DNA from: Kordiimonas laminariae | GTDB taxonomy: Bacteria; Pseudomonadota; Alphaproteobacteria; Sphingomonadales; Kordiimonadaceae | DNA length: 64,000 nt | Direction: 5' to 3' | Assembly (NCBI RefSeq): GCF_023008165.1 | Contig: NZ_JAKQZA010000002.1 | Span: forward strand, 186,001 to 250,000 | Part shown: piece after piece, positions 52,620 to 60,148 of the stretch | Numbering within the stretch: the first letter of the stretch is position 1 | Layout of the letters: every line of letters starts with the position of its first letter | Notes under the pieces: model-generated | Databases searched by the model: none | What the model was told of the DNA's origin: nothing | The model's input: only the letters and a program-made list of their open reading frames with translations | Made by a program: the position numbers and the translations under genes

Positions 52620-53096
52620 TTATGCCCCCGGGATATCCGTTGGCGTTGGGCGCGTAATCATATAGACGCCTATGATCAAGAGTAGCGCACCACTGGCTTT
52701 TTGCCAATTAATAGGCTGAGCTTCATTCATAATTCCATAATGATCAAGGAAAAGTGAAGCAACGACCTGCCCACCAATAACTAGGGCAACCATACTCGCG
52801 GCCCCTAATACCGGAGCTGTCATTGTAGCGGTCGCAACAAAATAAGCGCCAAGCAAGCCGCCAATCCAAGCCCACCAAGGTAAAGAAGCTAGTTGAGCTG
52901 TATTGAAGTTTGGCATTTTGGTAACGGCTAGAAAAATCATCAGGCCAAGAGTACCTACAGCGAACGAAATCGCAGATGCTGAACTAGCTCCACCAACTGC
53001 AGTTCCCAAACGGGCATTAATCAACGCCTGAAGTGGCAAAACTGCTCCGGCAAACAATGCCGCGAACATATAAACGGATTTACCTGTCACAAACAA
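52620..53096 (-). CDS. DUF606/YdcZ-type DMT transporter
   Basis: A 158-residue membrane protein with five helices (half the size of EamA proteins), including YMFAALFAGAVLPLQALINARLG, the typical DUF606 opening, and LLLIIGVYMITRP near the end. These half-size transporters probably dimerise. Substrate unknown. The 214-base gap upstream (53097-53310) holds the divergent promoters for this gene and the methyltransferase and no other gene I can support. Confidence 0.9.
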   Translation of the reverse strand: MFVTGKSVYMFAALFAGAVLPLQALINARLGTAVGGASSASAISFAVGTLGLMIFLAVTKMPNFNTAQLASLPWWAWIGGLLGAYFVATATMTAPVLGAASMVALVIGGQVVASLFLDHYGIMNEAQPINWQKASGALLLIIGVYMITRPTPTDIPGA

Positions 53097-53310
53097 AACC
53101 TTTTACTCAATACTCTAAACAAGCGGCGTATGTAATGGATGACGCTTCAGCTTTCAACAGACAATCTGTCACGCCAGCTATGCACCGAATGATTATTTAA
53201 AAATATCGCCGATTCCCGAAAAATTGAATAAATTTCAAAATCAGTAAGACCAGTGTACCTATTGCCTCTAACAATACGCTCACTGAATCAGTTGGGTATG
53301 GAGAATAGAA

Positions 53311-53931
53311 ATGCAAACGCCGCTTTTCATCGCGGAACATAGCTGTCATGCACGCGGTTTTATAGGAAGCATGATTGCTAAATGGATGGCGTTTGCAACA
53401 GCTGGAGCAAATGAAAAAGCCGTTTCACTGCTAGACATCCAGAATGGTGAAAAAGTGCTTGATTTTGGGACCGGACACGGTCGTACTCTTGGTCTTATCC
53501 ATAACAGAACGCCAAACGGGCTTACGGTAGGGCTGGATAACAGTCCCATTATGATTAAAGAAGCTATCCGGCGAAACAAAACCTATATCGAAAATGACAC
53601 TATGGAAATATACCAATCCCATGGTGCCTTGCTTAAGTTCTCCGATGGATATTTCGACAAAGCCCTAATGGTGCACAGTTGCTACTTTCTTCACCCGCTC
53701 GAAGAATATTTTGCTGAGATGAAACGTGTTCTGAAAAAAAATGGTGTTTTTGTTGTCTGCTTTCAACGCCGAAGACAACATAGGCCAAATACACTGCCTG
53801 ACGAAGTTTACCGCCTGAGAACAGCTGAAGAAATGAAGGTTCTGCTCTGGGATGCGGGTTTTACTCTTACTGAAGAAGCTGTACTGGAAAAAGGCAATAA
53901 ACCACTCGTATGGCTTAAGGTAGAAGCTTAA
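53311..53931 (+). CDS. Class I SAM-dependent methyltransferase
   Basis: A 206-residue methyltransferase. Motif I is KVLDFGTGHGRTLGLI, followed by VGLDNSPIMIKEA (motif II Asp) and the acidic/aromatic block around HSCYFLHPLEEYFAEMKRVLKKNGVFVV. It resembles the UbiE/Methyltransf_11 type that acts on small molecules or quinones. There is no neighbouring pathway to define the substrate. Confidence 0.88.
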   Translation: MQTPLFIAEHSCHARGFIGSMIAKWMAFATAGANEKAVSLLDIQNGEKVLDFGTGHGRTLGLIHNRTPNGLTVGLDNSPIMIKEAIRRNKTYIENDTMEIYQSHGALLKFSDGYFDKALMVHSCYFLHPLEEYFAEMKRVLKKNGVFVVCFQRRRQHRPNTLPDEVYRLRTAEEMKVLLWDAGFTLTEEAVLEKGNKPLVWLKVEA

Positions 53932-53946
53932 CACATATGAAAACCC

Positions 53947-53974
53947 CACCGTCTGTGCAGGAACAAACGGTGGA
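53947..53974 (-). terminator. Possible terminator of the MAPEG gene
   Basis: Seven-base stem CCACCGT/ACGGTGG with a 14-base loop; on the minus strand it is followed by GGTTTTC. The T-run is short, so this is a weak call. It lies between two convergent genes. Confidence 0.4.
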
Positions 53975-53991
53975 GCATCTGAGACTGGCCT

Positions 53992-54402
53992 TTAGGCAAG
54001 GAATAGAGAGCCAATCGCCAGAATTGAAAACCATGAAACCAGATAAACTGGTGTGCGCAGGAACGGTACGCCCAGGATGTAAACCACGGCGTGGATAACT
54101 CGTGCAAAAAAGAATACTTCAGCCCACATTGCAACCGCGGCACCTGCAGCAGTGTCTAAAAGAAACCCAGCAGCCAAGACTACTGCAATAAAGGCAGGCA
54201 TTGTCTCTACCATATTAAGATGCGCGCGCTGTGCCCGGGCCGCCCATAAAGGCTGTTCTGGTGTTACCGCAGGAAAGTTTTCAGGATAGTTGTTCAAGAA
54301 TGTAGGAATACCCCAACCAACCATTCTTGCGACGATATAAGGTGCCCAAAGAAGTACTGTTAGTACGCCACTCAGACCTAGATAATAATATGCTGTTTCC
54401 AT
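53992..54402 (-). CDS. MAPEG family membrane protein
   Basis: A 136-residue protein with four membrane helices of the MAPEG (glutathione S-transferase/eicosanoid) superfamily. Signature features are RAQRAHLNMVETMPAFIAVVL (the conserved Arg/Asn/Glu cluster) and FARVIHAVVYILGVPFLRT. Bacterial members may conjugate glutathione to hydrophobic compounds, but many are untested. The ATG at 54402 with GGAGAAAT fits; an upstream in-frame start at 54453 is unlikely. Confidence 0.9.
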   Translation of the reverse strand: METAYYYLGLSGVLTVLLWAPYIVARMVGWGIPTFLNNYPENFPAVTPEQPLWAARAQRAHLNMVETMPAFIAVVLAAGFLLDTAAGAAVAMWAEVFFFARVIHAVVYILGVPFLRTPVYLVSWFSILAIGSLFLA

Positions 54403-54560
54403 CGTATTTCTCCGTTTTAATCTGAAGAAAAGGTACGATTTCCTTCCATACAATCAATGCTCTGTCGTACGGTATATATGCTCATTCGTTCTACTTATCT
54501 TGATATCAACAAAAAGCCCTGATTAAGTAGATAATAGATTGAACCCCTAAGGATTGTGTG

Positions 54561-55517
54561 ATGGATGTTTTTAGCGACATTTTAGATTTAGTAAAATTTC
54601 AAGGTTGTCTCTATTTCACTACCTGTTTCACCAATACTTGGGGTGTTGAAGTACCAGCTTTTAAGAAGGTCGCTCGATTTCACTATATTGAAGAAGGCGA
54701 GTGCTGGGTGAGCGTGGACGGAGCAGATCCAGTACAATTACTTCCTGGCGATTTTATTATCATTCCAAATGGCAGCATGCACCTCCTGAGGAATCATCCT
54801 TCTTCAAAGGTTTACCCTCTCACAGAGGTCCTTGAAGACGGTAGTTTTGACGAAACAGGCAGACTAACCTATAGCAACGCCTCAAGCCTCAAAACACCTC
54901 AACCTGCCACTCGATTAATTTGTGGTCATCTTGAATTTGATGATGGATATGACCATCCCCTGTTTGCGCAGCTACCACCTTTCATTCTTATAAAAGGTAA
55001 AGAAGCCAAAAACTTTTCCTGGTTTGATCAGGCACTGAAAATGATGACGCTTGAGACAAATACCAAACGCCCCGGCCATGACGCTATTGAAAAACGGCTT
55101 TCCGAGATCCTGTTTCTTCACGCTATCAGAGTTTGGATTGAAACCTCAGGTGGCCCGAAGGGATTTGCTGCTGCCGTTCTTAATCCACAGATTGGACGTA
55201 GTTTAAGCGCTATGCACAATAAACCTGAGCGAAAATGGACGGTTGAGAGCATGGCCCATCAGGCCGGGATGTCCCGCACCGTATTTTCATGCCGGTTTTC
55301 CGAAATCATGGGCCTTACGCCCATGCAATATTTAACACAGTGGCGTGTACTGAAAGCACAAAGACTACTGACAGAAAACAACGTTTCCGTAGAATGGGTG
55401 GCAGCAAAGGTTGGTTATGAATCTGTTGCCGCATTTAGCAGAGTTTTCAAACGACATACAGGCAAAGGCCCAGGAGCCCACAGAAAAGCCGCTAAAGAAA
55501 TTGAAGTTGCCGCTTAA
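54561..55517 (+). CDS. AraC-family transcriptional regulator with cupin sensor domain
   Basis: A 318-residue activator. The N-terminal half (about 1-190) is a cupin domain (FHYIEEGECWVSVDGADPVQLLPGDFIIIP, HLLRNHP) of the Cupin_6/AraC_binding type. The C-terminal 100 residues hold two helix-turn-helix units, with WTVESMAHQAGMSRTVFSCRF and VEWVAAKVGYESVAAFSRVFKRHTG. The ligand is unknown. It ends over the start of the convergent SRPBCC gene. The ATG at 54561 follows AGGA; a GTG codon directly precedes it. Confidence 0.9.
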   Translation: MDVFSDILDLVKFQGCLYFTTCFTNTWGVEVPAFKKVARFHYIEEGECWVSVDGADPVQLLPGDFIIIPNGSMHLLRNHPSSKVYPLTEVLEDGSFDETGRLTYSNASSLKTPQPATRLICGHLEFDDGYDHPLFAQLPPFILIKGKEAKNFSWFDQALKMMTLETNTKRPGHDAIEKRLSEILFLHAIRVWIETSGGPKGFAAAVLNPQIGRSLSAMHNKPERKWTVESMAHQAGMSRTVFSCRFSEIMGLTPMQYLTQWRVLKAQRLLTENNVSVEWVAAKVGYESVAAFSRVFKRHTGKGPGAHRKAAKEIEVAA

Positions 55518-55969
55518 TTGGACTGCGTCTCGCAATACTGTTTAACGGCGTCCATATCTGCACACACAGCTTTCCGAACCATCCCTTTCATCAAAGGATT
55601 GAGGATTTTCGGAATTAACCGATATGCACGGGCTTCCATAACCATAACAAGCTTGGTTTGGTTGCCCCCTTCCCCTTCCACCGTTTCAACAGTAAAGATA
55701 GTATCCCAGATTGTACCATGACTATCGGCGACTGCACGAAAATGATCATTTTCCGAATATTCACGAACTTCAATCTCAGTGGAAGCTTCCTTGCCGTTCA
55801 TATCGCGAGTTTCGATAAAACGTGTGCCAGCTCCGATTTTCTGTTCAGTCAGAAATTCAACGTTTTTGATATGCGGAATTGCCTGCGAAAAATTCCTGAT
55901 ATCTGAAATGCAGGAAAATACAGTTTCTATTGGCGCATCAATATAGCGAACAATGGTGGTCTTAGTCAT
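55514..55969 (-). CDS. SRPBCC (START/Bet v1-like) protein
   Basis: A 151-residue soluble protein of the SRPBCC fold, polyketide-cyclase-like group: RYIDAPIETVFSCISDIRNFSQAIPHI at the N-terminus and a long C-terminal helix (ILNPLMKGMVRKAVCADMDAVKQYCE). These proteins enclose a hydrophobic ligand pocket; many are lipid or polyketide binding. No function can be assigned. It is divergent from the serine hydrolase gene across a 166-base region containing an inverted repeat. Confidence 0.85.
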   Translation of the reverse strand: MTKTTIVRYIDAPIETVFSCISDIRNFSQAIPHIKNVEFLTEQKIGAGTRFIETRDMNGKEASTEIEVREYSENDHFRAVADSHGTIWDTIFTVETVEGEGGNQTKLVMVMEARAYRLIPKILNPLMKGMVRKAVCADMDAVKQYCETQSN

Positions 55970-56018
55970 ACCTTGCCCCAGTTTATGGTAACAAAAACCA
56001 TAATAAGGGCTTGCCTCA

Positions 56019-56042
56019 TTGTAAAGCTTCAGAGCTTCACAA
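56019..56042. promoter_or_regulatory. 24-base inverted repeat in divergent promoter region
   Basis: TTGTAAAGCT and AGCTTCACAA around TCAG: nine of ten arm positions are complementary. It lies between the SRPBCC and serine hydrolase genes and could be an operator for either. The binding factor is unknown. Confidence 0.4.
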
Positions 56043-56135
56043 CAAATACCTCTTGAAACATAAACACCGCTTCATACGTAAGTAACTCGCAACAATAAAC
56101 TATCTACATATAATAAACGACAGAGAGGATATCTT

Positions 56136-57269
56136 ATGGGAAGAATTGGAAAGTTGGCTTTGCTAGCAGCAAGTAGCCTTGCATTAACTTTATCTCCCGT
56201 GACAGCTAAGGCATACTCAGCCGAAGAAGAAACAGCTATTCAAACAACTAATCCCCCGCTCAACCAAATCATTCAAACCATCACGGATGACAATAACTTT
56301 CACGGCACAATCCTAGTCGCAGACAACGGAAAAATTACCCATAAGGCTGGTTACGGCTTTGCAAACATGGAATGGGAAATCCCTAATTCTAGTGACAGCA
56401 ATTTCTATATTGCATCCCTTTCCAAAAGTATTGTCGCAGCCCTAATTGTAAAGATGGCAGAGGCAGGAGAGCTAAAACTCGATGATACTATCGCAGATCA
56501 TTTGCCCGGTTTCCCAGCTGATTATGCGAAAGATGTAACGTTGCAGTACCTATTAACGCATACATCAGGCATACCGAATTATATCGAATTCGAGGGTTGG
56601 TTTACAGGCAAATTCAGAGGTGCTATAAGCAAAGAAGAATTCCATAAAACTATTGCCTCTTACCCACTGAAGTTTTCAAGTGGTACCGATAAACACTATT
56701 CCAATTCCAACTATTATATTCTTGGCTCTATCATTGAAAAGGTTACAGGCAAACCTTTCTCGTCGGTTATGCAAGAACGTGTCTTTGAACCACTGGGCAT
56801 GGTAAACAGCGGTGTGCACACCCAAGGTAGAGTAATACCTCGACTGGCCCTACCATACGAATCCACTGGTGAAGGCTCTTATTGCTCCTATAAAGTAGAT
56901 GACTACTGCGCTAGCGGTTACACGAATATGAACCTGTTCCGAGGTGGTGCCGCAATTCACACGACCGCCGAAGACTTGTTAAAATTTGACCAAGCTTTCT
57001 ATGGCACTGATTTCTTGTCTGACAGTGCTAAAGACACAATTCTTGGCGGTAAAATCCCGTTCGGCTGGAACATTCATCAAGTCCCCTTCAAAGAAGGTAC
57101 TACCCCTACAAAAGTGATTAGTTATAATGGCGGTATAAACGGCTATACTTCGCTGATGCTCCGCTTCCCTAATGAACACCGTACCGTTATCATCCTGAAC
57201 AATAGTGGCAATGGTTACAGAGGTCTTGTTGGGATCGGCATGGAAATCGCGAGCCAGCTTTACAAATAA
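56136..57269 (+). CDS. Serine hydrolase, class C beta-lactamase/PBP4* family
   Basis: A 377-residue exported protein. The signal peptide is MGRIGKLALLAASSLALTLS..TAKA. The nucleophile motif S-x-x-K appears as SLSK in FYIASLSKSIVAALIV, and the Tyr motif as YSNSNYY. The third motif region is NGGINGYTS in place of KTG, as is common in the esterase/peptidase branch, so beta-lactam resistance is not implied. Likely periplasmic esterase or D-aminopeptidase-like. The two cysteines in GSYCSYKVDDYCASG may be bonded. Confidence 0.88.
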   Translation: MGRIGKLALLAASSLALTLSPVTAKAYSAEEETAIQTTNPPLNQIIQTITDDNNFHGTILVADNGKITHKAGYGFANMEWEIPNSSDSNFYIASLSKSIVAALIVKMAEAGELKLDDTIADHLPGFPADYAKDVTLQYLLTHTSGIPNYIEFEGWFTGKFRGAISKEEFHKTIASYPLKFSSGTDKHYSNSNYYILGSIIEKVTGKPFSSVMQERVFEPLGMVNSGVHTQGRVIPRLALPYESTGEGSYCSYKVDDYCASGYTNMNLFRGGAAIHTTAEDLLKFDQAFYGTDFLSDSAKDTILGGKIPFGWNIHQVPFKEGTTPTKVISYNGGINGYTSLMLRFPNEHRTVIILNNSGNGYRGLVGIGMEIASQLYK

Positions 57270-57289
57270 CGCTGTAAGCAGAAAATAAT

Positions 57290-57319
57290 AAAGGCCTAGC
57301 TCTCAGGAGCTAAGCCTTT
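57290..57319. terminator. Hairpin terminator shared by the serine hydrolase and tRNA-Met genes
   Basis: Long stem AAAGGC-TAGCTC/GAGCTA-GCCTTT with one mismatched pair and a four-base loop. The minus strand continues TTTATTATTTT, so termination of the tRNA is favoured; the plus-strand tail is weaker. Confidence 0.75.
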
Positions 57320-57325
57320 GGAATT

Positions 57326-57402
57326 TGGTAGCCGAGGAGGGACTCGAACCCCCGACACGCGGATTATGATTCCGCTGCTCTAACCAACTGAGCTACTCGG
57401 CC
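57326..57402 (-). tRNA. tRNA-Met (CAT), elongator type
   Basis: A complete 77-base cloverleaf with encoded CCA. The acceptor stem is GGCCGAG/CTCGGCT (first pair G-U), and the D arm is GCTC..GAGC. The anticodon stem GCGGA/TCCGC encloses loop ATCATAA, anticodon CAT. The T arm is GGGGG/CCCTC around TTCGAGT. Alphaproteobacterial elongator tRNA-Met typically has this ATCATAATCC anticodon region and G1-U72. It is not the initiator (no GGG/CCC anticodon-stem run); tRNA-Ile2 with CAT is a less likely alternative. The rest of the 57403-57627 gap shows nothing I can support. Confidence 0.93.
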
Positions 57403-57627
57403 ATATTATAGTGCTTCAACGCGTTTACACCCAAGAGCATACGGCCGCTGAAAGCTGCGCTGGTATATCCCTCTGTTTCGCCCTCGTCAACCAGATTTTT
57501 TCATAAACTCGTAAAAATTTCCACCCGCAAACAGAAGTTCTGTTTTTCTCGCTTATTCGGCATATAAAGCAATTTGTTTAAACCCGATTTCCGACCTATA
57601 TTGTAGAAACACAATTGGGGAATAGAC

Positions 57628-58110
57628 ATGACCGAATGGCGCGAACATAATTATAAATCCAGTATCATATGGACTGGTGCCGGCACACAAGGCACAAAAA
57701 GTTACCTAAGTTATGAGCGCGATTATGAAATTCATATAGAGGGAAAACCCTCTATAAAAGGCTCTTCTGACCCCATGTTCAGGGGAAATCCAGATGTGCA
57801 CAACCCGGAAGATATGTTTCTAGCATCCGTATCAGCCTGTCATATGCTTTGGTTTCTTCATATCTGTTCTACGAACCGTATTTTGGTGAGTGCTTATAAC
57901 GACCATGCGGAAGGCACGATGCACGAAGGGGAAGATGGAGCGGGTCAATTTACCAGCATCACCCTGCATCCACATGCAACAATTACCCATAAAGCTGACC
58001 TCCATAAAGCACACGATGCGCATATCGAAGCTAATAAAAAATGCTTTATCGCTAACTCACTGAATTTTCCAGTGCACCATAACGCGACATTTGATTGCCT
58101 TGGTGATTAA
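57628..58110 (+). CDS. OsmC/Ohr-family peroxide-reducing protein
   Basis: A 160-residue OsmC-fold protein. The two reactive cysteines are seen in ASVSACHMLWFLHIC (first Cys with the conserved following aromatic helix) and ANKKCFIANSL (second Cys). DPMFRGNPDVHNPEDMFLAS is the typical stretch before the first Cys. Such proteins reduce organic hydroperoxides with a dithiol mechanism in the cytoplasm. The gene overlaps the convergent TetR gene by four bases. It could protect against lipid or alkane hydroperoxides near alkB, by context only. Confidence 0.9.
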   Translation: MTEWREHNYKSSIIWTGAGTQGTKSYLSYERDYEIHIEGKPSIKGSSDPMFRGNPDVHNPEDMFLASVSACHMLWFLHICSTNRILVSAYNDHAEGTMHEGEDGAGQFTSITLHPHATITHKADLHKAHDAHIEANKKCFIANSLNFPVHHNATFDCLGD

Positions 58111-58700
58111 GAACGTCCGTACGCTAAAACCACTTGAATAGTATGATCGGTGAAGCGTTCAATTTTCTCTTCCGGTTCACCGTCCAACTTCATCAAAGCA
58201 AGTGTATGGCTTGCTGAAAGCAAAATACGCGCATCATCCCGGTTTTCTTTGCTGATGCTATCTTCGCATGCCCACAGAATTTCGCTTACCTTACTGAGTA
58301 TTTGTTCCTGCACCACCATAAACCGGGATCTGAGCTCCAGATCAAACCGTGTGCTCCACCCCAACCACACTTTCATATAACTGGGTCGTTCATCCAAAAC
58401 GAGTAACGCACGAGCAGACAAGGCCTTTAGTATGGCAGGTGCACCCACGGTGTGTGGCTCTAAATCATTAAACAAGGTAAGAAAATACCGGCCTACTTCA
58501 TCCACTACCTCTTCTAAAAGCGCTTCACGAGTTGGGAAATATACAAAGGTCGCGGCTGTCGAAATTCCCACACGTCGGGCAATGTCAGCATGCTTTGCCT
58601 CTCCGATTCCCTTTTCCGCAAACAAATCAATGGCTGCTTCAAGAAGCTGCTGTTTTCTTTTTTCAGGGCTTAGGCGCTTACGAGTAGTTGATTGAGACAC
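58107..58700 (-). CDS. TetR family regulator divergent from alkB
   Basis: A 197-residue TetR protein. The N-terminus is basic (TTRKRLSPEKRKQQLLEAAIDLFAEKG), with the recognition helix region KHADIARRVGISTAATFVYFPTREAL. The ligand domain is helical and hydrophobic. It is divergent from the alkane monooxygenase gene, and an A/T-rich palindrome lies in the shared 163-base region, so control of alkB is likely by position (inference). The ligand could be an alkane, alcohol or acyl-CoA. Confidence 0.88.
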   Translation of the reverse strand: MSQSTTRKRLSPEKRKQQLLEAAIDLFAEKGIGEAKHADIARRVGISTAATFVYFPTREALLEEVVDEVGRYFLTLFNDLEPHTVGAPAILKALSARALLVLDERPSYMKVWLGWSTRFDLELRSRFMVVQEQILSKVSEILWACEDSISKENRDDARILLSASHTLALMKLDGEPEEKIERFTDHTIQVVLAYGRS

Positions 58701-58803
58701 ATTCTATCCTATTGGCTTCACAGCTATTTTTTAGCCCTATTCCACCTCTTAACTCAAGTTATTCCCGCCTCTACTCTACGGAATATATAGTTTTTCTTGT
58801 TAT

Positions 58804-58817
58804 TGATAAAATTATCA
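58804..58817. promoter_or_regulatory. Palindrome between tetR and alkB (candidate operator)
   Basis: TGATAAAATTATCA, six-base arms TGATAA/TTATCA around AA, 46 bases before the alkB ATG. It is in an A/T-rich stretch, so chance symmetry is possible. Confidence 0.4.
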
Positions 58818-58863
58818 TTAATAATCACAGAACGCCTTAATCAATACCTTTGGGGAGAGGAAC

Positions 58864-60039
58864 ATGGCAGATACTGCGGCGACAGATTATGTGGACGGCA
58901 AAAAATGGTTTTGGCCACTCGCTACCATTCTTGGTTTTTTGCCCGTGGCCTCCATGTGGGTTTATTTGCAAACAGGGAGCGAGGCTTGGCTCTGGTCATC
59001 TCCTGTTTTCTTCTATGTTCTGGTACCAATTATTGAGACCTTCTTTGGTGAAGATGAAAACAATCCTCCGCGAGAAGCTATTCCTGCCCTAAGGGATGAT
59101 CCATTTTACCGGTGGGCGGCTTTTTCAGCCCTTCCTGTCTCCTATCTTAACTGGATTGTTGGAGCGTGGTTTATCGCTACACAGGACCTTAGTCTTAACG
59201 GTTATATTGCCATCCTTGTTGCCAATGGTCTGATGGGCGCTGGTGCGCTCAATACAGCACATGAAGTTGGCCACCGCCGGGATAAAATGTCCCTTTTTGT
59301 TGCACGTTATCTTCTTTGCCTGTGTGGTATGGGGCACTTCAGGATTGAACATAATCTTGGCCACCATGTGCAGGTTGCAACACCTGAGGATAGCGCTACA
59401 GCCATGATGGGAGAAACATTCTATGCATTTGTTCTGCATGAACTACCAGGCGGTTACAAACGTGCATGGGGTATTGAAAAGAAACGCCTCGCCAAAAAAG
59501 GAAAAGCGGCATTTTCGGTAGAAAACGAAGTTCTTCAGAATACCCTTATCACTATCTTTTTCTATACAGCACTCACAGCTTACTTTGGATGGGTTATTCT
59601 CCCCTATCTACTTGGTGGAGCACTACTTTCCAACCTGATGCTATCTAGCGCCAACTATGTAGAACATTATGGCTTAATGCGTTCAAAACGCGAAGATGGT
59701 CGTTATGAGCGTGTACAACCCCATCATAGTTGGAACGCCAACCACATTGTATCAAACATCATGATGTTCCATCTACAACGGCATTCTGATCATCATGCTC
59801 ATGCGGAACGCCCGTATCAGTGTTTAAGGCACTTTGATACATCCCCTCAACTACCAGCAGGATACTTTACTATGTTTATGGCTGCTTGGAACCCACCAAT
59901 CTGGTTCAAAATCATGGACCCTCTGGTGGCCAAACAAATGGAAGGTGACATGACCAAGGCCTATATTAAACCGTCAAAGCGGGAGAAGATATTTTCCAAA
60001 TATCATAACCCGGAAAGCCCTCTCCAAGCTGCTGAATAA
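58864..60039 (+). CDS. alkB: Alkane 1-monooxygenase (AlkB-type non-heme diiron)
   Basis: An integral membrane hydroxylase of 391 residues with about six helices. All the histidine clusters of alkane hydroxylases are present: HEVGH at 133-137 (NTAHEVGHRRD), EHNLGHHVQ, NYVEHYGLMR and LQRHSDHHAHAERPYQ. These bind two irons and hydroxylate the terminal carbon of medium-chain n-alkanes, with electrons from rubredoxin; no rubredoxin or reductase gene is adjacent. It has a strong GGGGAGAGG ribosome site and a hairpin after the stop. The substrate length cannot be read safely from sequence. Confidence 0.94.
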   Translation: MADTAATDYVDGKKWFWPLATILGFLPVASMWVYLQTGSEAWLWSSPVFFYVLVPIIETFFGEDENNPPREAIPALRDDPFYRWAAFSALPVSYLNWIVGAWFIATQDLSLNGYIAILVANGLMGAGALNTAHEVGHRRDKMSLFVARYLLCLCGMGHFRIEHNLGHHVQVATPEDSATAMMGETFYAFVLHELPGGYKRAWGIEKKRLAKKGKAAFSVENEVLQNTLITIFFYTALTAYFGWVILPYLLGGALLSNLMLSSANYVEHYGLMRSKREDGRYERVQPHHSWNANHIVSNIMMFHLQRHSDHHAHAERPYQCLRHFDTSPQLPAGYFTMFMAAWNPPIWFKIMDPLVAKQMEGDMTKAYIKPSKREKIFSKYHNPESPLQAAE

Positions 60040-60050
60040 AATCAAACAAC

Positions 60051-60085
60051 GCTAAAGTACTCCAATCTTAAGTGCTTTAGCTGTT
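60051..60085 (+). terminator. Probable terminator of alkB
   Basis: Eleven-position stem GCTAAAGTACT/AGTGCTTTAGC with one G-U pair, a nine-base loop, and TGTTT after it. The U-tail is short. Confidence 0.55.
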
Positions 60086-60148
60086 TCCATCCCATCCTAT
60101 TCCCTTATAGTAGCTTAACAAGATAAAGCCTAAGGGGTGGGAGATTGT

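Noticed and set aside
56136-57269. Class C beta-lactamase as partner of the BlaI system
   Set aside because: It is over 30 kb from blaI and has no BlaI-type dyad upstream. Its third motif is not KTG, so esterase or peptidase activity is at least as likely.
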